This document shows positions 50,155-58,215 of a DNA stretch of 64,000 bases, in pieces. Both the position numbers and the translations under genes were made by a program. The stretch lies in the NCBI GenBank assembly GCA_039818665.1, contig JBCBTJ010000001.1:62001-126000 (forward strand). Direction: 5' to 3'. The notes beneath the pieces are model-generated. The model had not been told where the DNA came from, ran no database searches, and saw nothing but the letters and a program-made list of their open reading frames with translations. Within the stretch, counting starts at the first letter, position 1, and each line of letters begins with the position of its first letter. Origin of the DNA: JBCBTJ01 sp039818665 (lineage in GTDB: Bacteria > Pseudomonadota > Alphaproteobacteria > Caulobacterales > Hyphomonadaceae).

Positions 50155-50729
50155 GCCGCCGGCGCGTTCGCCGAAACGAAAGCGGCGGTTTCCTGCAAAG
50201 CGGCCCGCGCCGCCGCCTCCAGCGCCAGAATCCGCGCCGGCGCGTCGTTGCTGGTGGTGGCGGCGTCGGTTCTCACCAGTTTGCGCGCAATCGGATCGCG
50301 GTTGCGCGCATTGAGCAGCGTCAGCTCCAGCGCGACATTGGCTTGCGCGCCGTTCACCGAAAAATCAGCGATCCGCCAGGCGAGTTCATATTTCGCCGAC
50401 GCGCCGGATGTCGGCGTGACGGCGTGTCCGCCTGCCTGCGCTGCGAACAAGTCGAGCAGGCCGATCTGCAGCAGACGCGCGGGATTGTCACTCCATTCCA
50501 CGCCGGGAACGACCCGCGCCGACCCATCATCGCTTTTCGAAATCAGCGCCGTGCCGGCGAAGAGTTTTTGCGTTTCGGGTCGTTGCACGACGACCGTCCC
50601 GGCCAAAGGCACGGGGGTCTCGCGCGTCGTATCGACTGTGTAGAGCCCATCGGGAACCTGCGGCTGCGGCAAGACGGAGACGCACCCGGCGGCGGCGAGC
50701 GCGCCAATAGCGGCGGCGATGCGTTTCAT
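50151..50729 (-). CDS. ABC-transport auxiliary lipoprotein (PqiC/ABC_trans_aux type)
   Basis: A 192-residue lipoprotein (AAGC lipobox near residue 16) of the ABC_trans_aux family. Recognisable strands are GTVVVQRPETQKLFAGTALI, VEWSDNPARLLQIGLLDLF and WRIADFSVNGAQANVALELTLL. It is the last gene of a transport operon and probably sits in the outer membrane, receiving lipid from the MlaD-like protein. The ATG at 50729 directly follows a TTG that would add one residue. The stop interlocks (TTAA) with the histidine kinase stop. Confidence 0.88.
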   Translation of the reverse strand: MKRIAAAIGALAAAGCVSVLPQPQVPDGLYTVDTTRETPVPLAGTVVVQRPETQKLFAGTALISKSDDGSARVVPGVEWSDNPARLLQIGLLDLFAAQAGGHAVTPTSGASAKYELAWRIADFSVNGAQANVALELTLLNARNRDPIARKLVRTDAATTSNDAPARILALEAAARAALQETAAFVSANAPAA

Positions 50730-50739
50730 CAACGGTCTC

Positions 50740-51690
50740 CTATTCCAATGGCAGCGGATCGCCGACGAGGAGCGATTGCGGGTTTTCTTCCAAGGATCGA
50801 ATGGCCCCGTTCAGCCGAACGGCGAGCACGCGCACGTCCTGGGCGAGCAGTCGGACCTCTTCGAGCGCGGCGACGGTCGGCCCGTCGATCGCCGCGCGCG
50901 CGGAGTCCGCAGTCGACTCGCCCGAGGCGAGCAGCCTGTCCGCATTGGCGGCGGTCTCCTGCAGGTCCGTCAACAAGGTCTGCGCTTCGGCGCCGATGGC
51001 TTCGATCTGGCTTTCAGTTTCACCGCTCAACGAGACGAACGCGTCCGTCGCCTCGCCGAACTTACCCGACGCGGTTTCGAGATTCTCGAGCGTCGCCTCC
51101 AGCTTGGTGAGCAGCCCGTCCGCCCGAGCGATCTCGGCGGAGATCGATTCGATATTGTCGAGCGTCTTGCTGACGGAGTCGATGTTCTCCGGCGACAATA
51201 GCGCGTTGAGGCCGGCGACCGTGGTTTGGGCCGACGTGACGATGTCGCTGGAGCCTGCGAAAATCGTGGTGAGCGGATTCGGCTCTGTGGCGATGATCGG
51301 TATGGCTTCGCCGGGACGGCGCTCAAGGCGCGGCGCGCCGGGCGCGCCTGCTTGGATCTGAACGAATGTCGTGCCGGTGATGCCCGCGAAATCGATCCGG
51401 GCGACGCTGTCCACGCGAACCGGCGTCTCTGCGTCGATGGTGACGCGCGCGCGGACTTTGCTGTCGTCGTTCCGGTCGATCGCGACGCGCTGGACCTCGC
51501 CGACTTTGATGCCGTTGAAGCGGACCGAGGCGCCGTTCTCGAGCGCCACGGGGCCGTCGAACACCATGTCGTAGAGGCGGTAGTCGCGATTGAACTGGGA
51601 CTGGCTGAGCCACAGGACGAACCCGGCCAAGGTGATGGCCGCCAGCAGCACCAGAGCGCCGATCAATGCGAAATTCGCGCGGGTTTCCAT
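50740..51690 (-). CDS. MlaD-family substrate-binding protein
   Basis: A 316-residue protein anchored by one N-terminal helix (FALIGALVLLAAITLAGFVLW). The MCE domain (about 40-120) contains VFDGPVALENGASVRFNGIKVGEVQRVAI and FAGITGTTFVQI. A long helical tail (about 160-310) could form a coiled-coil barrel across the periplasm as in larger MCE proteins. It would ferry phospholipid between membranes with the MlaE/MlaF complex encoded upstream. It lies between the ATPase and the lipoprotein genes, with ten-base gaps. Confidence 0.92.
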   Translation of the reverse strand: METRANFALIGALVLLAAITLAGFVLWLSQSQFNRDYRLYDMVFDGPVALENGASVRFNGIKVGEVQRVAIDRNDDSKVRARVTIDAETPVRVDSVARIDFAGITGTTFVQIQAGAPGAPRLERRPGEAIPIIATEPNPLTTIFAGSSDIVTSAQTTVAGLNALLSPENIDSVSKTLDNIESISAEIARADGLLTKLEATLENLETASGKFGEATDAFVSLSGETESQIEAIGAEAQTLLTDLQETAANADRLLASGESTADSARAAIDGPTVAALEEVRLLAQDVRVLAVRLNGAIRSLEENPQSLLVGDPLPLE

Positions 51691-51705
51691 GTCGATCTCC
51701 CTTGA

Positions 51706-52473
51706 TCAGCCGTATGCGGCGCGGCCGCGCGGGCCCGAGAAATAGTCCTGAAGCCAGGGGTCCGGGTGGGATCTCAGCTCCGTCATCGTACCAACCGCCA
51801 TGATCTTTCGATCGCCGATGACCGCGATCCGGTCACACGTGGCCGCGAGCGTATCGAGGTCGTGCGTGACCAGGAAAACGGTCAAACCAAGCGCTTGCTG
51901 CAGGTCTCGGACCAGATGATCGAACCGGCCGGCGGTGATCGGATCGAGACCCGCCGTCGGCTCGTCGAGAAACAGCACTTGCGGATCCAAGACCAGCGCG
52001 CGCGCCAAGGCGGCGCGTTTGCGCATTCCGCCAGACAAATCAGACGGGAATTTGTCCGCCGCTTCGGTCTCCAGCCCCGCCATGCGGATTTTCATCTCGG
52101 CGAGCTCGCGCATCAGCTGGAAAGGCAGCTTCGCGTGTTCTTTCAGCGGCACCATCACGTTCTCGCGAACGGTCAAGTTCGAGAACAAGGCGCCATCCTG
52201 AAACATCACGCCGGACTGGCGCTCGACCGCGTCGCGCCCCCGGCCGTTGGGGTCGGTCATATCGGCGCCGAGCAAATACACCTCGCCGGCCTGCGGCGGA
52301 CGCAGGCCGATGATCGCCCGCAGGAGCACCGACTTGCCGCCGCCCGACGGACCGATCACGCCCATCACCTCCCCCTCCTCCACATCGAGGTCGAGGTCTT
52401 CGTGCACGACGTGATCGCCGAAGGCCGTCTTCAACCCGCGCACGCGGATCGCCGGTTCGCCGAGCAGCCTCAC
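51706..52473 (-). CDS. MlaF-family ABC transporter ATPase
   Basis: A 255-residue ABC ATPase beginning at a GTG that overlaps the permease stop (GTGA). Walker A is GPSGGGKSVLLRA near residue 38, the signature DLSGGMRKRAALARAL near residue 140, Walker B VLFLDEPTAGLDP near 162, and the H-loop VTHDLD near 195. MlaF-like ATPases energise phospholipid transport through MlaE. Overlapping translation with the permease gene supports a fixed subunit ratio. Longer in-frame starts run antisense into unrelated coding sequence and are rejected. Confidence 0.94.
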   Translation of the reverse strand: MRLLGEPAIRVRGLKTAFGDHVVHEDLDLDVEEGEVMGVIGPSGGGKSVLLRAIIGLRPPQAGEVYLLGADMTDPNGRGRDAVERQSGVMFQDGALFSNLTVRENVMVPLKEHAKLPFQLMRELAEMKIRMAGLETEAADKFPSDLSGGMRKRAALARALVLDPQVLFLDEPTAGLDPITAGRFDHLVRDLQQALGLTVFLVTHDLDTLAATCDRIAVIGDRKIMAVGTMTELRSHPDPWLQDYFSGPRGRAAYG

Positions 52474-53603
52474 CAGTCCATCTCCATGAAGAACAGCGCC
52501 GCGCAAGCATCGATGACGATGATGGTGAAGATCGCCTGAACCACGGAACTGGTCGTCGAGGCCCCAAGCGACTGAACGCTGCCGCCGACTTTCAAACCCT
52601 GGCGGCAACCGATCAAAGCGACCACCAGGGCGAAGAGCGGCGCCTTGGAGAGGCCGACCCAGAAATTCGTCATCGGCACCATTTCGAGCAATCGATTGGC
52701 GAACAGGATGGGCGGGATGTCGAGCGCGAGCCACCCGACCACCATGCCGCCGGCGACGCCCGCCAGGGTCGCGAAGAAAGCGAGGATCGGCGTCATGATC
52801 AGCATGGCGAAAACCCGCGGCACGACCAGCACCTCGATCGGGTCGAGCCCGAGCACGCGCATGGCGTCCACTTCTTGGCGCATGCGCATCGCGCCGATCT
52901 GGGCGGTGAAGGCCGAATTGGTCCGGCCCGCGAGGATGATCGCGGTGAGGATCACGCCGAATTCGCGGAACACGGAGATGCCGACGAGCTCGACTACGAA
53001 GATGGTGGCGCCGAACATCTCCAGCGTGGAGGCGCCGATGAAGGCGACCACCATGCCGACGAAAAAGGTCAGGAATACGACGATCGGAATGGCGTCGAGG
53101 CCGGCTTCCTCCATGATCGCCACCGTGGACGTCGCGCGCAGGCGGCGCGGCGAGGCCAGAACGCGCACGCAGGTCGACAGCGTGCGGCCGAGAAAGGCCA
53201 GGGTCTCGATCCCCTCGTTCAATCCCGACAGGACGCCGCGGCCCAGCCGTTCAAGCAGGTCCATGACGCCGAATACGGACGTCGTATCGTGCGGGCAGTC
53301 TTCTCGCGCGTCGCGCACGTGTTGGATGAGCTCTGCGGCGATCGCGTGCTCCCCGCGCAGCTTCAGCGGCTTCACCTCTTGGCAGTCTCGGCGCAGCGCC
53401 CGATCGATCACATAGGCGCCGGCGGTATCCAACCGACCGAGCCGCGACACGTCCAAGACCGGCGCGTCGGTTGTTTCAGGCATGTTGCGAAGGCGCGAGT
53501 CGACCGCTCCGACGGAGTCGACAGTCCAATCCCCCAAAACGGTCAGGACTGGAACGCCGCTCTCATCTTCAAGAGAGAAGTCGATCTCGCGATTATTGTT
53601 CAT
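52470..53603 (-). CDS. MlaE-family permease with N-terminal STAS domain
   Basis: A 377-residue permease. The first 110 residues form a STAS domain (FSLEDESGVPVLTVLGDWT, VLDVSRLGRLDTAGAYVI), which in E. coli is the separate MlaB protein. The remainder is the MlaE membrane domain: EEAGLDAIPIVVFLTFFVGMVVAF, FREFGVILTAIILAGRTNSAFTAQIGAMRMRQEVDAM and six or so hydrophobic helices. The STAS-MlaE fusion is common in alphaproteobacteria and actinobacterial relatives. It is first in the four-gene operon. The 87-base gap to the epimerase gene holds the divergent promoters. Confidence 0.94.
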   Translation of the reverse strand: MNNNREIDFSLEDESGVPVLTVLGDWTVDSVGAVDSRLRNMPETTDAPVLDVSRLGRLDTAGAYVIDRALRRDCQEVKPLKLRGEHAIAAELIQHVRDAREDCPHDTTSVFGVMDLLERLGRGVLSGLNEGIETLAFLGRTLSTCVRVLASPRRLRATSTVAIMEEAGLDAIPIVVFLTFFVGMVVAFIGASTLEMFGATIFVVELVGISVFREFGVILTAIILAGRTNSAFTAQIGAMRMRQEVDAMRVLGLDPIEVLVVPRVFAMLIMTPILAFFATLAGVAGGMVVGWLALDIPPILFANRLLEMVPMTNFWVGLSKAPLFALVVALIGCRQGLKVGGSVQSLGASTTSSVVQAIFTIIVIDACAALFFMEMDW

Positions 53604-53690
53604 TCAGCCCTTCCTGTCGTTTGGAATATAGCAGGAGATGTTTAAGGTCCGACGAATAATCTTCTTGTGAGCTTCCAGTCTCGGATTTCG

Positions 53691-54674
53691 ATGAGCGACT
53701 TTAATTTGCAAGCGGTGCGCCATTCGGCTCCGCTCCGTGCGCCCTTTACCATATCGCGCGGCGTGAAGACGGCGGCGGAAACCGTCAGAGTGGTGATCAA
53801 TGCCGGCGACGCGGCGGGCCGCGGCGAAGGCGTGCCCTACGCCCGCTACGGCGAAAGCGTCGAGAGCGTGCTGGCGCAGATCGAGGCCGTCCGTTCCCAG
53901 ATCGAATCCGGCGCGAGCCGAGCGGATTTGATCGACCTCATGGCGGCCGGCGCGGCGCGCTGCGCGGTGGATTGCGCCCTGTGGGACCTTGAAGCGAAAC
54001 AGATGGGAACGCCCGTTTGGGAGCGCGCGGGCCTGCCTCGGCCGCAGCCCGTCGCCACGGCGACCACGATCAGTTTAGATACGCCGGAGGCCATGGCGGC
54101 CGCGGCGAAGGCGGTCGAGGGGCGGATCCTGAAGATCAAGCTTGGCGACGACGGCGCTTTGGAGCGCGTCGAAGCCGTTCGCGCCGCGCGGCCGGAGGAG
54201 AAGATCATTGTCGACGCCAATGAGGCCGCCAATCCCCGAGAACTCGACGTGTTCGCCGCCGCAGCCCGGGCGCTCGACGTGGCGTTGATCGAACAGCCCC
54301 TTCCCGCGGGCGAGGACCAAGCGCTCGCGAAACACGCTTTGCCCGTCGCGATCTGCGCCGATGAGAGCGCGCACACCGCCGCCGACATCGAACATTTGGT
54401 CAAGCTCTACGATGTGGTGAACGTGAAGCTGGATAAGACCGGCGGGCTGACGGCGGCTCTAGACATGGTCCATGCCGCACGGCGCGCCGGCATGGGCGTG
54501 ATGGTCGGCTGCATGGTGGCCGGGTCGCTGTCCATGGCGCCCGCCGTGCTCCTGGCGCAGCTCGCGGACGTCGCCGACCTCGACGGCCCGCTCTGGCTGG
54601 CCGAGGATGTGGAGAACGGCCTCAATTATTCCGACGGCGCGGTCGCGCCGCCGACGCCCGCGCTCTGGGGCTGA
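53691..54674 (+). CDS. dipeptide (L-Ala-D/L-Glu) epimerase of the enolase superfamily
   Basis: A 327-residue MLE-subgroup enzyme. The catalytic lysines are in RILKIKLG (KxK near residue 145) and VNVKLDKTGG (near 250). The metal ligands are in IVDANEAANP, LIEQPLP and CADESAH. The start MSDFNLQAVRHSAPLRAPFTISRG matches dipeptide epimerases that recycle murein peptides. The distal loops that set specificity cannot be checked by eye, so a related dipeptide substrate is possible. The last 49 bases overlap the convergent MFS gene. Confidence 0.85.
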   Translation: MSDFNLQAVRHSAPLRAPFTISRGVKTAAETVRVVINAGDAAGRGEGVPYARYGESVESVLAQIEAVRSQIESGASRADLIDLMAAGAARCAVDCALWDLEAKQMGTPVWERAGLPRPQPVATATTISLDTPEAMAAAAKAVEGRILKIKLGDDGALERVEAVRAARPEEKIIVDANEAANPRELDVFAAAARALDVALIEQPLPAGEDQALAKHALPVAICADESAHTAADIEHLVKLYDVVNVKLDKTGGLTAALDMVHAARRAGMGVMVGCMVAGSLSMAPAVLLAQLADVADLDGPLWLAEDVENGLNYSDGAVAPPTPALWG

Positions 54675-55831
54675 CGCCGCCGCAAGACGCCGAATGAGAG
54701 AACGGCCCCGACGCCGGCCATGGCCGCCATCAACCAATAGCCCTGCGCCTGGGCGGCCGCGCCGCCGGCCGCGTTCGCGTCATAAACCAGGCCGACGATG
54801 ACCCCGCCGACCGCCATAAGCGGCCCGAAAGCGAGCGCGGAGTTTACAGCGACGGCGAGCGCGGTCTGATCCTCCGGCACTTCCTCGGCGATGAACAGGA
54901 TCATGCCGAGGTGGGTCGCCGCGAAGCTAAGCGCGTGGAGCATCTGGACCGCGTAGAGCGCCTCCAGCGGCGGCAGGAAGCTGGTCAGCGACCAACGCAG
55001 CGCCGCGCCGGCCCCGCCGAGCAGTATGAGAGCGCCAGGCGTCCAGCCTTTGAAAATCCGCGCCGAGAGCGCCAACAGGAAGACCTCGACAACAACGCCC
55101 ACCGACCAGAGCGCGCCGACATGCGCCGCGTCGATCCCCTGCCGCAGCCAAATATTGGAGCCGAGATTGTAGTAGTAAGCGTGGCTCGACTGGATGAAGG
55201 CCATGGCGAGCGCGGCGGTCAGAATCCGCCGGTCGCGATAAAGACGCACGCCGCCGGCGAAGATCTGCGCAAGGCTCGGCCGCATCGCCGGCGGGGGCGC
55301 GTCCTTGAGATACAAGGTCGAGGCGAGCATCAGGATTGCCGCGCCGATCAGCCATTGGAGCACGACCTCCGGCCCATGGGCGCGCGCCAAGGCGCCGACG
55401 AGGAGGCTCGCCCCGACAAACGCGGCCGAACCGATCGCGCGGGCGAAGCCATAGTCCGGGAACCCCTCTTTGGTCGCCGCCATGAGCACCGCTTCGGACA
55501 ACGGCATCATCGCGCCCCAGACGAGATAGATCACCGCCGCGAGCGCGAGCACGGCGGCGTGGGGACCGTCTGGGAACAGAGCGAGATACGCGGCGAGCAA
55601 GGCGAAGGCGAGCAACGCCATGGTGCGCCGCAAGCCGATCTGAGCCGCCCACACGGCCGTCAGCGGTCCGAACACGGTGCGCAGCAGGACCGCGACAGAC
55701 GCGGCCGCCCCGATCTCAGTGCCCGACAAGCCGCGCACATGCTCAAGCCAAACCGGCAGGTAAGGCAGGTTCGCGCCGATAATGAGATAAAGCGCCGCCG
55801 CGTTCAGCGCCGCGCGCCAGGACTGCGACAT
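54626..55831 (-). CDS. MFS permease (MFS_1-like / PPP family)
   Basis: A 401-residue transporter with about 12 hydrophobic helices. The N-terminus ALYLIIGANLPYLPVWLEHVRGLSGTEIG is typical of the phenylpropionate-permease-like MFS_1 group, and AQIGLRRTMALLAFALLA carries the loop 2-3 basic motif. The start ATG (55831) is preceded by a strong terminator only 11 bases away and has no clear ribosome-binding site. The end overlaps the dipeptide epimerase gene by 49 bases, longer than the four-base pattern elsewhere. Substrate unknown; murein peptides are conceivable from context. Confidence 0.88.
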   Translation of the reverse strand: MSQSWRAALNAAALYLIIGANLPYLPVWLEHVRGLSGTEIGAAASVAVLLRTVFGPLTAVWAAQIGLRRTMALLAFALLAAYLALFPDGPHAAVLALAAVIYLVWGAMMPLSEAVLMAATKEGFPDYGFARAIGSAAFVGASLLVGALARAHGPEVVLQWLIGAAILMLASTLYLKDAPPPAMRPSLAQIFAGGVRLYRDRRILTAALAMAFIQSSHAYYYNLGSNIWLRQGIDAAHVGALWSVGVVVEVFLLALSARIFKGWTPGALILLGGAGAALRWSLTSFLPPLEALYAVQMLHALSFAATHLGMILFIAEEVPEDQTALAVAVNSALAFGPLMAVGGVIVGLVYDANAAGGAAAQAQGYWLMAAMAGVGAVLSFGVLRRRQPQSAGVGGATAPSE

Positions 55832-55842
55832 GGCGGGCTCAC

Positions 55843-55876
55843 AAAAAAACCAGCCCGGCGGGTCACGCCGGGCTGG
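55843..55876 (-). terminator. strong intrinsic terminator after the SDR gene
   Basis: Perfect 11-base arms CCAGCCCGGCG (55850-55860) and CGCCGGGCTGG (55866-55876) around a five-base loop are followed on the minus strand by seven U (55849-55843). It lies 26 bases past the SDR stop and 11 bases before the MFS start, so it either ends the SDR transcript or works as an attenuator for the MFS gene. Confidence 0.9.
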
Positions 55877-55902
55877 TCTGCATAGGCTGATTTCAGGTCG
55901 GG

Positions 55903-56649
55903 CTAAAGCTCGCTCATGCCGCCGTCGACGACATATTCCGAACCGGTGACGAAGCTCGCATCCGCGGACAGGAGGAAGGCGGCGACCGCGGCGACCTCTT
56001 TTGGTTCTCCGAAGCGGCCGAGCGGAACGGCGGCGAGGATCTGTTCGCCGAAACCCGCGATCTCGGCTTCGCTGAGGCCGGTGCGGTTGAAGAAGTCCGT
56101 GCCGATCGGCCCTGGCGAAACAGCATTCACCTTGATGTTCCGGCCTGCCCATTCGCGGGCGAGGACGCGGACAATCGTGCGCAGCGCGCCTTTGGTGGAG
56201 TTGTAGACCGCGCCGCCGGGCAGCCCGAGATCGCGGGCGACCGAGGTGTTGAACACCACCTGCGCGCCGTCCTTTAAGAGCGGCGACAGGGCGCGCGCCT
56301 GCAAGAGCGGACCGCGGACATTGACAGCGTATTGCGCGTCGAAATCCTCGGCCGTCACCTGCTCGACCGGCGCGAAGCCGCCATAGCCGGCATTGAAGAA
56401 CACCGCGTCGAGCGCGCCGAACGTGTCTCGGACTTTAGCGGCGATGACCTCTGCGGACGCAGGGTCCGCATTGTCGGCTTGGATGGCGACGACGCCCGGA
56501 TGGTCGGCGGCCAGTTTGGCGAGCCGGTCGGCGTTCGACCCGGTTGCGGCGACGCGCGCGCCTTCCGAGACCAGGCGCTCGACGGTCGCCAAGCCGATGC
56601 CAGACGTGCCGCCGGTGACGAGGACGGTTTTGTTCGTGAAACGGGCCAT
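55903..56649 (-). CDS. short-chain dehydrogenase/reductase
   Basis: A 248-residue classical SDR. The cofactor loop is VTGGTSGIGLATVERL, with ATGSNADRLAKL after the second strand suggesting NADP (no acidic residue). FNAGYGG replaces the usual NNAG near residue 86. The catalytic serine lies in FNTSVARD and the Y-x-x-x-K pair in VYNSTKGALR. PGPIGTDFF and the ending DASFVTGSEYVVDGGMSEL are standard. A GGAGATTT site precedes the ATG. Substrate unknown. It is followed by the strong terminator. Confidence 0.92.
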   Translation of the reverse strand: MARFTNKTVLVTGGTSGIGLATVERLVSEGARVAATGSNADRLAKLAADHPGVVAIQADNADPASAEVIAAKVRDTFGALDAVFFNAGYGGFAPVEQVTAEDFDAQYAVNVRGPLLQARALSPLLKDGAQVVFNTSVARDLGLPGGAVYNSTKGALRTIVRVLAREWAGRNIKVNAVSPGPIGTDFFNRTGLSEAEIAGFGEQILAAVPLGRFGEPKEVAAVAAFLLSADASFVTGSEYVVDGGMSEL

Positions 56650-56737
56650 GGGAAATCTCCTTGCGTTGGCGTTCGTTCAACGCAGTGCAAGGTCGTGATC
56701 ACAGCGGATCACACTAGCGCGAGATTTGGAAAGGGAC

Positions 56738-57160
56738 CTATTCCGTTTCGGTTGAGCCGCCCGGCAACTCTGGCAAGCGCGCGGCGGCGCCGCCGAGGAA
56801 AAAGTTCCATATCCGCGCGTTCAGGGCCTTGGCCTCCGGCTCTTCGGAGACCTCGATCTCGGCTTGCAGCTCGATCAAGTCGGCCGCGAGCCGGTCGCGC
56901 AGCGCGCGCAGATCGGTGAGTTTCAAACTTGCGGGATTGGTGTCGCCGGGATCGCGGCCGCCGGCTTCCAGGAGGCGGGCCATGCCGCCGATCTCGGTCA
57001 TTAGATTGTCGGCGGCGACCTCCATGGCCTGGCCGCCCATGGCGGCGAGCGCGCCGATCATGCCCGCCGTGCCGGCGAGATAGTGTCCTTCGAGCGCGGG
57101 CGCGACCTCGCCCGTCAGCTTCGCGCCGATCCGTTGAAGCACCATGGGCACGTCGGTCAT
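56738..57160 (-). CDS. hypothetical helical protein coupled to a phosphotransferase (DUF6285-like?)
   Basis: A 140-residue soluble protein. It is helical with RIGAKLTGEVAPALEGHYLAGTAGMIGALAAMGGQAME at the N-terminus and LRALRDRLAADLIELQAEIEVSEEPEAKALNARIWNFFLGG later. Its start overlaps the phosphotransferase stop by one base (TGATG). Its size, its 'ALEG' N-terminal segment and its adjacency to a phosphotransferase recall DUF6285 partners of such enzymes, but I cannot confirm this by eye. It is the last gene of a four-gene coupled operon. Confidence 0.7.
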   Translation of the reverse strand: MTDVPMVLQRIGAKLTGEVAPALEGHYLAGTAGMIGALAAMGGQAMEVAADNLMTEIGGMARLLEAGGRDPGDTNPASLKLTDLRALRDRLAADLIELQAEIEVSEEPEAKALNARIWNFFLGGAAARLPELPGGSTETE

Positions 57161-58215
57161 CAGGCCTCTCCCATATACAGCGGAGCCAAACGCGCGCTGA
57201 TGATCATTTCGTGGGCCGCGTGGGTGAACCAGCCCGACCAAGCGAGGATGGGATCGTCATTCTCGCCGTCGGCATAGGCGCGAGCGGACGAGATCCAGAT
57301 CGCGATCGCTTTCACATGGGCGAAGATCGACCACCATTCGAACGCGGCGGGATCGAAGACGCAGCCCGACGCCTCCTGCCAGAGCGCGATGGCCTCGGGC
57401 CACGGCGTGAACCCGGCGGCGCGCTCCTGATCGCCGCCGCACCACAGCGCATCCGTCGCCCAGGCGAGGTCTTCGTAAGGATCCCCGATATGAGCCATCT
57501 CCCAATCGAGCACGGCGACGATGTTCCCGGCGCCGTCATGGAGGAAGTTCCCTGTCCGGAAGTCGCCATGAACCACTGCCAGCTTTTGCGCGGGCGGCGG
57601 CGGATTGCGGCGCAAATGCCGGATCGCGGCCTTTGCGATCGGTTCGGGCCCGCGCGCATTCTTGTCGATCTCGCCTTCCCAATAGTCGAGCTCGCGCCGC
57701 CAGCAGGCGTCCGGCGCCGGCACGTCGATCTCTTTGGAAAGCGGCGAGCCCTCCGCTTTGACCGAGGCGATGGTTCCGAGATGCCGGAAGAACTGCTCGC
57801 CGAGCCTGGCGCGGTGCGGGTCCAGCGTTTCGAGCTGAAAGGGATTGGCGGCCTGGCCGCCCTCGATCCGGCCCATGACGAAAAAGGGCGCGCCAAGCGG
57901 ACCGCCGTCCGCCTCGAGGAACAGCGCTTCGGGCGCCGGAAGATCCGCGCCGGCCATGGACCGTATGGCCGCGAATTCGACGCGCCGTTCGGTGTCGATC
58001 AGGCTGTCCGGCGGGTCGCGGCGAAAGATAAGGCCTTTGGTTTCCGGACCGTCCGCGCCTTCGAAGGCGATATCGACGGAATAGGTCTCCCGCGACGCGC
58101 CGCCATGGATGCGCGACAGCGCCGTGACGCCAAGGTTCGACGCGCCGAGCTTGTCTGCGGCATAGGCCGCGAACGCCTCGGCCAGCGCGTGATCGTGGAT
58201 CGGGTCGTCGCTCAT
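57160..58215 (-). CDS. APH-type phosphotransferase (acyl-CoA dehydrogenase-associated family)
   Basis: A 351-residue kinase-like phosphotransferase. Catalytic segments are the brenner-type loop VVHGDFRTGNFLHD near residue 215 and VLDWEMAHIGDPYEDLAWA near 232. The N-terminal lobe has LSRIHGGASRETYSVDI and FFVMGRIEGG. This subfamily is annotated as aminoglycoside phosphotransferase-like but often lies with fatty-acid or terpenoid catabolism genes, as here. ATGA overlap with the upstream gene and TGATG with the downstream gene indicate tight coupling. The substrate is unknown; antibiotic resistance is not implied. Confidence 0.88.
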   Translation of the reverse strand: MSDDPIHDHALAEAFAAYAADKLGASNLGVTALSRIHGGASRETYSVDIAFEGADGPETKGLIFRRDPPDSLIDTERRVEFAAIRSMAGADLPAPEALFLEADGGPLGAPFFVMGRIEGGQAANPFQLETLDPHRARLGEQFFRHLGTIASVKAEGSPLSKEIDVPAPDACWRRELDYWEGEIDKNARGPEPIAKAAIRHLRRNPPPPAQKLAVVHGDFRTGNFLHDGAGNIVAVLDWEMAHIGDPYEDLAWATDALWCGGDQERAAGFTPWPEAIALWQEASGCVFDPAAFEWWSIFAHVKAIAIWISSARAYADGENDDPILAWSGWFTHAAHEMIISARLAPLYMGEA

